Shown here piece after piece: positions 33,590-44,770 of a DNA stretch of 64,000 nt. The translations under genes were made by a program, and so were the position numbers. The notes beneath the pieces were generated by a model. That model was given only the letters and a program-made list of their open reading frames with translations. It did not search any database and was not told where the DNA came from. Source of the stretch: Kingdonia uniflora (lineage: Eukaryota > Streptophyta > Magnoliopsida > Ranunculales > Circaeasteraceae); assembly GCA_014058105.1 (NCBI GenBank), contig JACGCM010000428.1, forward strand, positions 310,001 to 374,000, read 5' to 3'. The first letter of the stretch is position 1, and each line of letters starts with the position of its first letter.

Positions 33590-34680
33590 CCCTCAAGTAT
33601 TTATTCTATTTAATTATTCTTGATACTGGGGTTTTGCCAAATCAAAAAACTTTGTAAGACTTCGAGGTCGGCCCCAAGTATTAGTCAGGTCGAAGGGTTG
33701 ACTCGATACTTAGGTTTGCCCAAATCAAGAAGTTCACGTGGCTTCTAGGCCGTCCTCAATTATCCGAATATATGGGTTTGAGCCTAAACGAAGCCAATCG
33801 TGCTCGGCTCTGAGGTTTCTTTTAAGAGTTTAATATGTTCGATTATTCATGATACTCGAGTTTACCCAAATCAAGGTACTTTGAAAAACTTGGAGGTTGC
33901 CCCCAAGTGTTAGTCAGGTCGATGGGTTGACGTGATACTTATGTTTGCCCAAATCAAGAATTTCACAAGGCTTTGAGGTTCCCCCCAAGTATCCGAATAC
34001 ATGGGATTGAGCCTAAATAAAGCCAATCATGGTCGGCTCCGAGGTTACCCCCAAGTATTTCTCAGGTTAAGGGGTTGACGTGATATTTAGGTTTTCCCAA
34101 ATCAAGGTGTTCATGAGGTTAATTTTGAGGCCGCCCTCAAGTATCCGAATACATGGAATTGAGCTTAGATGAAGCCAACTGTGGTCAGCTCCAAGGTCGC
34201 CCTAAGTGTTTAATCGTTTGATTATTCATGACACTTGGGTTTGCTTAAATCAAGGAACTTTAAAAAACTTTGAGGTTGCCCCCAAGTATCAGTCAGGTCA
34301 AAGGGTTAATATGATACTTAGGTTTGCCAAAATCATGAAATTCATTAGGCTTCGAGGCCGCCCTCAAGTATCCGAATAGATGGGATTGAGCCAAAACGAA
34401 GCCAATCGTGGTCGGCTCCGAGATCGCTCTTTAAGTGTTTAATTTGTTCGATTTTTCATAATACTTGGGCTTGCCCAAATAAAAAAACTTTGAAAAACTT
34501 AGAGGTCACCCCCAAGTATCAGTCGGGTCGATGGGTTGACGTGATACTTAGGTTTGCCCAAATTAAAAAGTTTAAAGAAGATTCATGATCACCCCCAAGT
34601 ATCCAAATTCTTAGGTTTAGTCCTGGAATAAGCAATATGGATGGCTTGTTGGTTGCCCCTAAGTGTCACTCAAGTAGAAG
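33590..34680. repeat. Degenerate tandem repeat family 2 in the LARD-like element
   Basis: Repeated phrases are GAGGTTGCCCCCAAGTAT, TCAGTCAGGTCGA, GACGTGATACTTAGG and GCCAATCGTGGTCGGCTC. The CCGAATACATGGGATTGAGC phrase occurs near 33762, 33997, 34145 and 34373. Spacing is irregular, about 150-235 bp, suggesting a higher-order unit with later deletions. Confidence 0.75.
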
Positions 34681-34779
34681 GCTAATTTTAACAACTTGTT
34701 TGGCCAAGTTGAGAAGCCATGTGGAAGCCGCATGAGACGCTTAAATTATGTGCTTGAGCTATGATCTGGTGAAGAGCTT

Positions 34780-35800
34780 GAGTTAGGTGTCCGAGCATTT
34801 TTTTTGTAAATGAGTTGATACCTGGATCGAGCATTTTTCTTAAAAATGAATTGATAACTAGCTCAAGCATTCTTCTTGAAAATTAATTAGTAACTGGCTT
34901 GAGCTTCTTTCTGTCAATGAGCTTGAGCTCTGTAGTCAAGCATTCTTCTTGAAATATGAATTGATAACTGGCTTGAGTGTTTTTCCAAAAAATGAATTGG
35001 TAATGGCTCGAGCATTTTTCTTGAAAATAAATTAACAACTGGCCCGATTTTTTAGCGGGAGTTTTGTGCTCGAGCATTCTTCTTAAAAATGAATTGGTAA
35101 TGGCTCGAGCATTCTTCTTAAAAATAAATTGACAGGCCTGAGTTTTTAATGCGAGTTTTGTGCTTGAGCATTCTTCTTGAAAAGAAAGAAAGAATTGGTA
35201 ACTGGCTCAAGCATTCTTCTTGAAAATAAATTAGTAACTGGCTCTAGCTTCTATCTGTCAATAAGCTTGAGTTTTGTGCCTGAACATTCTTCTTAAAAAT
35301 ATATTAGTAACTGGTTTGACTATTCTCTTAAAAATAAATTGATAACCGGTTTAGGCATTCTTCTTGAAAATGAATTGGTAATGGCTCGAGTACTCTCCAT
35401 GAAAATAATTTGATAACTGGCTCGAGCTTCTAGATCGAGTTCTGTGCTTGAGCATTCTTCATGAAAAAATGAATTGGTAATTAGATCGAGCTTCTTTCTG
35501 TCGATATGCTCAAGTTTTGTACTCGAGCATTCTTTTTGAAAAATAAATTGATAACTGGCTCGAACGTTCTTCATGAAAATGAATTGGTAATGGCTTGAGC
35601 ATTCTTCTTGATGTTGAATTGGTAATGGCTTGGGAATTCATCTTGAAGTTGAATTGGTAATGGCTTGGGAATTCATCTTGAAGTTGAATTGGTAATGGCT
35701 CGAGAATTCTTCTTGAAAATAATTTGATAACTGGCTCGAATATTCTTCTTGAAATTAAATTGGTAATGGCTCGAGCATTCTTCTAGAGAATGAAAGTGTA
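34780..35800. repeat. Minisatellite family 3, left half
   Basis: The unit is roughly 35-60 bp and built around CTCGAGCATTCTTCTTGAAA followed by ATGAATTGGTAATGG. More than twenty imperfect copies are visible. The array is cut by the CACTA at 35806 and continues at 42303. Confidence 0.85.
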
Positions 35801-36479
35801 ATGGCCATTACTAAAAAATGGACCAACGACCACAGTCAATATTGGTTTTGCCCACGGTAGGAACAGTGAAAAAATACCATAAATTATACCGTACCCAAAG
35901 CTTAAATTTTTTTGTAAATAGCATAGCTAATACCACTAAGTTATGTTCGTGGCCAAAATCGTGACTATTCATATTAGAACCGCGGGATCCAAAAACTTGC
36001 TTCATCAAAGAGTTTCTTTATTTTCTCTTCTAACTCTGAGATCTTAGGGTTTAAGTTTCAAAACTCTAAATACCCAAGCCTAATCTCCTCTCTCTCATTA
36101 CAGAAAACTGATCTCTCCTTGGGCAATTTCTCTATGAATGAAAACTCTTTCATAGGTAAGTTTTGTATAAAAGCATCTCTCTCTATCTCTTTATATTTTC
36201 TCTCTGTCTCTCTTTGTATTTATAAATATATTGTATTGTGTGTCGTGGCACAGGTTGATTGAAGAAATTGGAAACTCAATTGTAAATTGTACCTTGGTAA
36301 TCAAATTGCATACTTCGAATTCAAGGTATTATTTTTTCCTTAATTTTTTCCCTTAATTTTTATTTTTAATTTTTATCAAATTACTATTTAATTTTTACTC
36401 TGTTCTTTGTTTTGGAGATTCTCTGGAATTTTCTCTTAAGTATAATTTGGGGTTTAGTATGATCATGTGCTTTATTGGT

Positions 36480-38810
36480 GTTTTCTATTAGGCCAAATGG
36501 GGAAATGAGGGAGGGAAAGAGAGATGGTTGAAGGAGAATGGGATATCGCATTTAAAAATAGGGGCTTTATACGTTTTAAGCCATGCTATTTCAATCCTGG
36601 GATTCTCAAACATATGGCTGTTTTAGTGGGTAAATTTGTTATCGTGGATCAGGCCCCATACCTAGTATAGCTAAGGTTTGTGTGGAGGTAGATCTCTCTG
36701 AGCCATTACCTTTTAAAATTTCTGTGAATCTTAAGAATGGGGGTTTTATTCAGGATGTGATTTATGAGAAAATGCCAAGATTTTCTATCCACAGCCATTT
36801 GCAAGAGCATGGGATCTGAAACTGTACCAAGCTCAAGCCAATCATTGTTGAAGATTTTAAGAAGGGCAAGAATAAAATTGCACCTCTGCCCCTAAAGGCC
36901 AAAACCTTAATGGGGGAAGGCTAATGGTGTAGAGAGTGTAGTGTCACAGAATGTTCAAAAAAATATTATAGCAATCCTTTGGTTGTAGAGTGTATTAATT
37001 AAAAGGTTAATTCTTTACTCCAAACTCCTGCCACCAAAATAAAATATACTACGCACTGTAATTTTATGAATGTTTGTGGCTACAGGTTCTCAAAATTGCC
37101 AAGAAAAACAAAAAACCCAAATCTTTAAAGGTTTTAAAATGGATAAAAACCATGGAACTTTTTCAAACTTTATATTTACTGATGGCTCAGCTAGGGATTT
37201 TACAGATCTTTATGGTGAAGGTGTGTCCTGGGATCACATTGGTAATCTAGTTTTACATATTCTATAACACTTGGTCTTGCTTCAAATAATATTGGAGAGC
37301 TTTATGGACTGCTAACTATAAGTAATATAATTGGTTCCCTTTAACAGTTGAAGTTGACTCTCTCCATCTTGCAAAACGGTATGACAAAAAGTTTGGAAGG
37401 AAATATAAGTGGGTCGTGTTTCACCTAAGTACGTAGGGTTTAGAAGAATATAACACAAATTGGGTAAGAACTTTTGATTCAATTATGGCATGCCTTCGGG
37501 GAGGAAAATTCAATAGCTCATGGCATAACTAATTAGGCAGTGAGCAACTAATGCAGGAATTTTGGAGCATGGTGATCCTAATGGAAGAACAATAGCAGCT
37601 CTTATTCTAGATAGAATGGGAGTTGGTAATATCAAAATTGTTTTACTTTATCCAATTGTAATAATTAAAAGTTGGTAATATACTTTTTTTCTTGATCTAA
37701 TAAAGTCCCTAGTTGCTCATAAGAAAAAAGGGGGAAATAACTCAGAATAGAGATTTTGAGGTGTGCCAAACTTAGTATCAAAGTGGAGGACGAAGTTCCT
37801 GAGATTGGGGATTATGATTGTCTTATATTAGTTACATCCCTATCAGGGCGAGATTAATTAGAAGGCCTGTACTCACATTTGACACTGAGACATATTGTGG
37901 TTCAAACAAAACTCCAGACCTCGAAGAGGTAGTGAAGGTGTAAATTAGCAGTAGTGGGGAGCAAGGTGGTACAAATCCTATTAGAGATGAGGAGGCTCGT
38001 TACTAAGATTGGGGGATTATGATAGTCCCACATCGAGTAGGATCATCCCCAGAGTTTTTCTTCTTTTTTTTAGGAATGGAAGATGGGGCTAGGCAAGGAC
38101 CCCCACCCAAATTTAATAGAAAATCATCCCCAGAGTTATATTGATATATAGGCTAACACTCTTACTTAGCATCTACACATCAACACGAATAATCTCCCTA
38201 TTAATAAGTTTGCACATTCTTCATGAGGAGTTGTTAATGCGTATAATTATCATTATGAGGTGTTGTGCAAAGATATGTATGTGTGTGCTATGTTGAGGTG
38301 CTAATGAGAATGAACAACATTTGTTATTCTCATGCCCTTACTCTAGTAAGGTTTGGAAGGGTCTGTTTCAAAAGATAGGAATTAATAGGGTGATTGGTAG
38401 TTGCTCTGAAGAACATGAATGTGGGTTGGAATACTGTAGAGGGAACTTCACTAAATCTAGAGTTTTCAAATTGGTGTTTAACTGTTTTGTTGAAAAGATC
38501 TGGAAAGAAAGAAACTTGAGAGTATTTCAAGATAAAGAAAATGTGTACAAAAACATTGAGAAAAAAAATCTTATCAGATGTGAGTATGAAGCTGAGCCAA
38601 GATATCATTAAGATGGTGAATAACAATCACAATAGAGAGCTTGTAGAAAGATGGAATCTTAGAGGTGAGTGGACACATTCCAAAATTATCCATTGCCAAT
38701 GGACTTGCCTCCCTATAGGGTATGCCAAGATTTGCACAGAATGGCCTCTTACAAGTATGTGAGGTTATGGTATTGCAGCTAGAAATTCTAAAAGAGTGAC
38801 TCTGAAATCT
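36480..38810 (+). pseudogene. LINE-C remnant inside the CACTA
   Basis: Around 36560-36830 the frame pieces KPCYFNPGILKHMAVLVGKF, AKVCVEVDLSEPLPFKISV and FIQDVIYEKMPRF match the DUF4283/zinc-knuckle part of plant LINE ORF1, with the cysteines lost. At 38250-38620 ENEQHLLFSCPYSSKVWKGL and NCFVEKIWKERNLRVFQ match the zf-RVT region. At 38640-38760 ELVERWNLRGEW, then GYAKICT match the lead-in to RNase H. The whole RT core between them is missing or unrecognisable. The fragment was probably carried in by, or inserted into, the CACTA. Confidence 0.65.
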
Positions 38811-39911
38811 TATACAGGGAGAGGCAGACTTAGCAAAGGGTGACTATGAAATCTTTCTTATTTACAAAGGGTGCTTCTTACCTAATAGGTGACTATTTAC
38901 AATGGGCTCTTGTTTATAGTTAGTATCTTAACGTAAGGATCAACACAAAGCTGGCAGACTGGCTATCGAGTTTCAATACTGACAAAAATGAAATATACGG
39001 TAGAAGGAAAGTCCCTCGAGTGCCACTCACAAGGATCTAATTAATTCTCTAGGTCTATCCAAAAATGAGTTGTTTCATCTGATCCTACCAAATTATTTTA
39101 TCAATCTACGTCTGGATCTACCGTTTATTTATCAAGAATATCCTCAAGCCCATGAATTTATCTATTTAATGGTAGAACCCTGACTGAAGCAATTGTATTT
39201 ATAGAAAATTTATCTACAGGACCTAGCTTACAAAAATCTACAGGACCTAAATTATACAAGGATACTCCAGGAATGAGACATATTCCCTATGGGTCATTAA
39301 CAACTTTGTTCAAGTGCCTTTTAACCAATTTTCCTCGCTTCAATGGCGATAGAGTATTTCACTTTTGTCCAGCTATCTTGAAGTTTTTCGATGGAGCGAG
39401 AATAAAATTTACCTATGTAAGTATTTCTAGTTCTCTTGACAGAACTGGGACACGATTTACCTAGATGTGTACTTTCACATGTCTACAAAATGTTGCAGTT
39501 TGCTACACTAAATTTCTTTAGGTATTACTTTGCTTTTTGTGCTACAACACTATATCATATTTTATACATTTGCGTGGATGTATGTTTACTTCAATAATAT
39601 TTTCATCTTTCATATAGTCAAAATTGACATGATTTGTTTAATTACCCTTTGCATAAATTATTTAGGAAAACTAGAGTTGCTTTTGTTTTTATATTCGAGC
39701 TGTGGCAGTGGTTGCTCTTATGTGGCTTATTTTGCTAGTTTTTGTGCATGTATTCCCTTCCCAGCAGAGGAAAGTAAAAGGAACTCAATGGAAATCAGGT
39801 CAACAATATTTCTTTCCAGGCTCATCTTATAACTTTTGCTTCAGTCAATCATGTTTATAGTGTTTACTCCAAATGTTATGTAAGCGCCAAGTCTTAAGTT
39901 TTTCATTTCAG
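38811..39911. other. CACTA interior, no recognised gene
   Basis: I see no transposase motif. Two short plus-strand frames (39273-39464, 39530-39832) are open but lack any known domain. A polypyrimidine-AG near 39763 precedes an exon-like stretch GTAAAAGGAACTCAATGGAA. Confidence 0.4.
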
Positions 39912-41011
39912 GTTTTCACAAACTCCAGTTGACGTTCCTTTACAAATAAACAACAAGGCCAACTCCAACAAGGTAAACCTAGATTGTAGCTATGACTACT
40001 TTGAAATAACTTGTATAATAGGTCTAGCTGAACCAATAATTTTTTTACAATTAGGACATAATCATCATGGGGAAGGCCAGTTGAAGAATCTCAACGAACA
40101 GGTGGCAAGAACATTGATTTTCTTTCAATTGTAAGATTTTTTTTCATTTGGTTAAACCTATTTTCTTAGTGTAACTTGTTCATTTTCAATAATTTCACTG
40201 TTCAAGCAGCTTCTAATGTAGAATAGCTTATGACATTGATGATCTTCAGACATGCTACAGAGTATGTTCATCTTCCTTTAGTTATGCGACTAAGAAAAAA
40301 CTTTATATTTCATTGTGAAGCTTAACATCGTTATGATAAATATTTTCTTCAGTAACATTTTCATATTTCTGAAAAATCACATTTCACCTTATTTGTTTGA
40401 TAGTCCTTATGCATTATTATTTATAAAATTATAGTTGATTTTACTTTTATATTCAAGTGTTTTGGTAGTGGTTGTTCTTAAATATGTGTGGTTATGGTGT
40501 TTCTTATTTTGTAAGCCTTTGTGCATGTATTCTCATTCCTTCTATATTATGCTTATATAGTATTGACTATGGTTGCAATTCAAGTAGCTTATACTCTTAA
40601 TGGATCCCAACACATTATGCTAATAGTATTGACTATGGTTTCTTAAGGGAAAATTACAATTAAACAACTACAAGTTCTATGATGTGATTGCTTACTGTAA
40701 ATGTATAATTATAATTTTGAACGTACGTCACCTCCCATTGTTTCTTATGAGCTATGAATGATTTTTTTAACATATTTGGAGATATATAAACTTGAACTTA
40801 TCCTCTGTTTTGCAAGTCTTGTGTCTTCCATTTACATGGTATTATTTATTATTGGATGTTTATTGTTTGTGCCAAATTGCAAGTCATAAGAGTCAGATAT
40901 TGACCGCATTAGCTATTACTTTTGGTGTAGAGCTAGAAGTACTCAAATGGCTCTGATGCATGACAACTGCTGTATGGTCATTGGATTCCTTCAGAACACT
41001 CTAAATTCCAA
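39912..41011 (+). other. Run of exon-like blocks with GT-AG borders inside the CACTA
   Basis: Four blocks are each preceded by a polypyrimidine tract and AG and followed by GTAAG-like or GTATG-like donors: 39912-39972, 40055-40130, 40222-40261 and 40891-41011. Each has an open frame in at least one phase. The peptides include TPVDVPLQINNKANSNK, GRPVEESQRTGGKNIDFL, AYDIDDLQTCYR and ARSTQMALMHDNCCMVIGFL. Reading phase does not carry cleanly between all blocks, and one stop is present. This fits a captured host-gene fragment that has decayed. I do not recognise the protein. Confidence 0.4.
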
Positions 41012-41945
41012 GTAAGACCATGTTCTTTGATCTTTTTATGATATTGGTTTTTTTAGTTTAACATAAAGAAAATCAACTAATGCCAACTATTATATCTGCT
41101 AATAGCTATGATTTGTCTAGGGTTTAACATAACTACCCAAGTGTTTCGTACCACCCTCTGAAGCTACATTATTACCATCACAGAGGTTAGTGAGGCATAT
41201 TAATCAGATCTTCTTCGAGCTATTACACAATCTTCTCTTACAGCACGCTTTCTCTAGGTCACTTGAAGAATTCCTTGTTCATCAAATCTTGAGAGCTATT
41301 ACACGAGAGAGTGTTTTATTTCCCTCAGGGACACATTGGACGAGTAAGTTTTGTAAGATATCTGTGTGTTTTACATGATTACACTCTATTTGCTTTAAAA
41401 ATGAGTTTGATTTTTTTAATTTTTTTTGGCTTTATTTAGGAGTTTTTGAAGGTTTTGATTTGGAAAGTTTTAGTATTTATATTTTTGGAATTTATCAATA
41501 AAGAATTTATGATTTGATACATTTTTATTTATTTTGATTTTGATTATTGTGTGGTTTGATCTTGGCTGAGGCATAAACTAATCAGGTTGCGCAGAAGTAG
41601 ATGCCGGTTTACCAGCTTTCGTCAAAGATTCTTTGTCTTGTAATTGACATACAGTTAAAGGTAGTATTTCATTTTGTTGATTAGGTTTTATTTTAGGGTT
41701 GTTTATCTATTGAACAGTTAGGGTTTTAGGTGTTAATTTTGAAATTGGGTATTTCATTGTAGGCTGAGGTATTGGGTGTTTCATTATAGGCTGAGGCAGA
41801 CACGGATGAGGTGTTTGCGCAAGTGACTTTGCTACCTGAGTCTAATGTATGAATCCGTCTTCTTTGGGTGTTTGTTGTTTTGGGATTGGAGTGATTGTAA
41901 TAACTGTACAAATGATATATATATATATATATATTTGTAAAATGA
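41012..41945. other. CACTA interior, right part
   Basis: A 62-codon frame (41190-41378, containing SLEEFLVHQILRAITRESVL) may be a further exon-like block. An AT-dinucleotide run lies at about 41914-41934. Nothing else is recognisable. Confidence 0.35.
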
Positions 41946-42302
41946 CTTTATCCACAACTAGTTTTGTAGTAAATAACGAGTATTAGCCACAGACAAAATA
42001 ATGGTAATTAACAAGCATTAGCCACAGGTGATTGACTGGTATTATCCATGGGACATTAAATGGGAAAGTTTGTAGCCAATGGAGCTATTTTCCACGGTTT
42101 ATAATGTATCTAATGTGTATTAATAGCCAAGAAATAACCACTGCATTATCCGTGGCTATATCTGATTTATTAGCCACGGTCAACTTCGTGCTTGAGTATT
42201 AGCCACACCACAAGTTGACACAACCCTAGGTACGGGTATACCCATGGCAAATAGTATTAGCCACGGCTAGAGCGGTGGCCATTGAGGCTAATTCTATTAG
42301 TG
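41946..42302. repeat. CACTA right subterminal repeat region
   Basis: Variants of ATTAGCCACGG or ATTAGCCACAG occur at least six times in direct orientation up to the terminal CTATTAGTG. Such arrays are the binding sites for the DNA-binding transposase subunit in the CACTA family. Confidence 0.7.
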
Positions 42303-42930
42303 GGTTCGAGCATTCTTCTTGAAAATAATTTGATAACAGGCTTGGGCTTCCAGCGCGAGTTCTGTGCTCGAGCATTTTTCTTGTAAAATGAATTAATAAC
42401 TGGTTCGAACGTTCTTCTTGAAAATAAATTGGTAATGGCTCGACAATTCTTCATGAAAAATGAATTGATAACTTGCTTGAACGTTCCTCTTGGAAATGAA
42501 TTGGTAACGGCTCGAGCATTCTTCCTGAAAATGAATTGGTAATGGCTCGAGCATTCTTCTCAAAAATAATTTGATAACTGGCTCGAGCTTCTAACGCGAG
42601 TTCCGTACTCGAGTATTCTTCTTAATAAAAATAAATTACTAACTAGCTCGAGCATTCTTCTAGAAAATGAATTGGCAACTGGTTGAAGCTTGTAGGGCGA
42701 GTTCTGTGCTCGAGGATTCTTCTTGAAAAAAACGAATTGGTAATTGGCTCAAGCATTCTCCTTAAAAATAAATTTGTAACTGCTCGGGCATTTTTCTTGA
42801 AAATAATTTGATAACTGGCTCAAGCTTCTATTGTGAGTTTTGTGCTCGAACATTCTTCTTGAAAAACATGAATTAATAACTGGCTAGAACATTCTTCTTG
42901 AAAATAAATTTATTAACTTGCTTGAGCTCA
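42303..42930. repeat. Minisatellite family 3, right half
   Basis: This is the same CTCGAGCATTCTTCTTGAAA-type unit as at 34780-35800, resuming directly after the CACTA and its 3-bp duplication. Confidence 0.85.
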
Positions 42931-43044
42931 GGTTTGGGCATGTCTGCATTCTGCTAAACGAAAGCCTGATGTTTTTGTATTAGATATACAGCCAAATGTT
43001 CTGGTTCACATCACTAATTGGGGCTGAGGTTGAGTGCATTGAGG

Positions 43045-43460
43045 TAACATTTAAAAGGTTTTTTTGATGTTGAATTTTTTTGGTAGAGGGTTTTTCTGGC
43101 ATATGGTTTTATCATAAACGGAGTAATTGTCGTTTAGAAGGATTTTCTGGAGTTAAATTTTTATGGTAGAGGGTTGTATCACAAATGGCGTGAGTGTCGT
43201 TTAAAAGGTTTTTCTAGAGTTAGATTTTTTTGGTAGAGGGTTGTATCGCGAACAATGTGAGTATCATTTAGAAGGCTTTTAAGGAGTTGGATTTTTCAGG
43301 TAGAAGGTTGAATCACAAACGACGTAAGTGTCATTTAGAAGGTTTTATGGAAAATAGATTTTTTTTGGTAGAGGTTTTGTATGGCAGACGGGGTAAGTAT
43401 CGTTTAGATGGTTTTGCATGAAATATATTTTTTTGGTAGAGGTTTTTCCAATAGAGGGTT
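43045..43460. repeat. Tandem repeat family 4, period about 65 bp
   Basis: The unit contains GGTAGAGGGTTGTATCAC and AGTGTCGTTTAGAAGG. Copies of the latter phrase lie near 43127, 43192, 43264, 43329 and 43395, about 65 bp apart. The array ends just before the primer-binding region of the LARD-like element. Confidence 0.8.
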
Positions 43461-43461
43461 G

Positions 43462-43479
43462 TATGGCAAATACGCCAAA
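43462..43479 (-). other. Degenerate primer-binding site of the LARD-like element
   Basis: On the minus strand, directly after the LTR end (CCTACA), the sequence reads TTTGGCGTATTTGCC. It resembles the TGGCGCCGTTGCC tRNA-Asp type with several changes. Its position opposite the polypurine tract supports minus orientation. Confidence 0.5.
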
Positions 43480-44177
43480 TGTAGGGGCCTAATCTTGTTG
43501 AGGGGAAATTAAACTCTTATAACAAAGAGTTAGTACTCACTTAAGGGTTTCTAACAAGCTTATTTAATTGATATATGGAAAGTTTTTAGTAGACACACTT
43601 GCATGGAGTCCAAGAATGGGATTCCTGCATGGCTACTAGTGAGGATTTTTAAGATGAGATGGTATTAATGGTTGAGATTACAAATAAGGCATGAGTAGAA
43701 CTGAATCTTCAAGCTTTGAAATGTGCTAGAAGGTTATCAAAGCTTCTCAAGGATGTATGGGAAAAAAATACCACCTCTCTATGGTATCCCTCATCTTCTA
43801 TTTATAGAGGATAGGAAAGGTGATGTCATTATAGAGAAGTAAAATTGCAAATGTATCCTTCTTGGCTAGCTATCATCCGTTATCTTCTATTTGTATAGTT
43901 ATCTTTTATTATATTCCATCTACATAGCTATCTTCCATTATCTTCTATATGTATAGTTGTCTTCTAATGTTATGATGTCAGGTTATCACGTCCATGTGGC
44001 AAGTTGAGTTTGATCAGTTGTTGGAATTTCTGATGTATGGAGGTTGGCTTCTAGATGATCGAGGCTTCGAGTTGAATGCTAGGTTGAAGGTATTGGGCAT
44101 CTATACTTGTCACATCTGGTACTATGGTGTTTGAATTCTAGATGGCAGCCGCTCGAGGTAGTGAGAAGGCTACTACA
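43480..44177 (-). repeat. 5' LTR of the LARD-like element (698 bp)
   Basis: It starts TGTAGGGGCC and ends GGCTACTACA. It aligns with the left LTR apart from the duplicated block. On the minus strand a TATA motif CTCTATAAATAGAAG lies near 43797-43811. Confidence 0.85.
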
Positions 44178-44770
44178 TGTATGCCTCTTAGGGTACCTGA
44201 AGGATTAGTCGGGACTCATCCTCTTTTGAGGTAGAGATTAAAGCATGTGGTGCTCTCTATAAACTAGCCATATCCTAGCTCATTCAGTTGATAGGTTAAG
44301 AGCGGCTGAACTCTAGCAACACCTATGTACAATATGGTCATGGAACCTTGTACGTTAATGACTAAGTTATCCCGTTTTTTCTAGACGACCTTCACCCTAA
44401 AATAGATGGTCAAAATTCTCTCCTAAATATAGAGGGTTCCAACTCAAGCCAGTTTTGAGGAATGGCCCCTTAGAAGGGTACTCAAGGAGAGTCTGGGAAG
44501 GCAGCCTCACAGGTATAAGAAAGGCTCAAGTAGAGGACACAAATCCCAAAGTAATAGTTTCTCTTTTGAATATTCCTCTTCTCTTTAAATACTATCCTCA
44601 GAGATCCAACAAACAACCAAATAATCCCCATTCATAAACTAAAAAACCAATACTGATCTCCAGTATAGTTCGACCCCGCTTACCAAGATACTACAACAGT
44701 AGCAGAAATTCCAGTGCATCAATTACTTGCCAATGTAAAATTGCTAGGTCATTCAGGTTTAATGTAGTAA
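44178..44770 (+). repeat. Athila-B-type LTR, plus strand, right part
   Basis: The reverse complement matches 28026-28730 over its length, including the landmarks CTCTACTTGAGCCTTTCTTA and GCACTGGAATTTCTGCTACT. It continues the LTR broken at 31941. The right boundary is approximate, because the homology fades after about 44770. Confidence 0.68.

Larger units (their letters stand above)
35806..42302. mobile_element. CACTA (En/Spm) DNA transposon, non-autonomous, 6.5 kb
   Basis: The left end reads CATTACTAAAAAATGG and the right end, on the complementary strand, CACTAATAGAATTAGCC. That is a short imperfect inverted repeat with one CACTA motif intact. The flanks GGC and GGT make a 3-bp duplication with one mutation. 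Joining them restores a minisatellite unit (TAATGGC, then TCGAGCATTC), which supports both ends. Direct subterminal repeats of ATTAGCCACGG type crowd the right 350 bases. I find no transposase (TNPD-like) sequence. The interior holds LINE debris and exon-like blocks. Confidence 0.85.
31942..44177 (-). mobile_element. Large non-coding LTR retrotransposon (LARD-like), host of a CACTA element
   Basis: Direct repeats with TGTAGGGGC...GCTACTACA termini lie at both ends. The flanks TGTAC (31937-31941) and TGTAT (44178-44182) fit a 5-bp duplication with one later mutation. The polypurine tract lies next to the left LTR and a degenerate primer-binding site next to the right one, so the element is in minus orientation. 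Without the CACTA it is about 5.7 kb, with about 4.2 kb of internal sequence. No gag or pol motif was found on either strand. Tandem repeats dominate the internal region. It must rely on proteins from another element. Confidence 0.85.

Noticed and set aside
34780..35800. CRISPR-like array of regularly spaced repeats
   Set aside because: Repeats are imperfect and spacers are repetitive rather than unique. The genomic context is plant and inside an LTR element.
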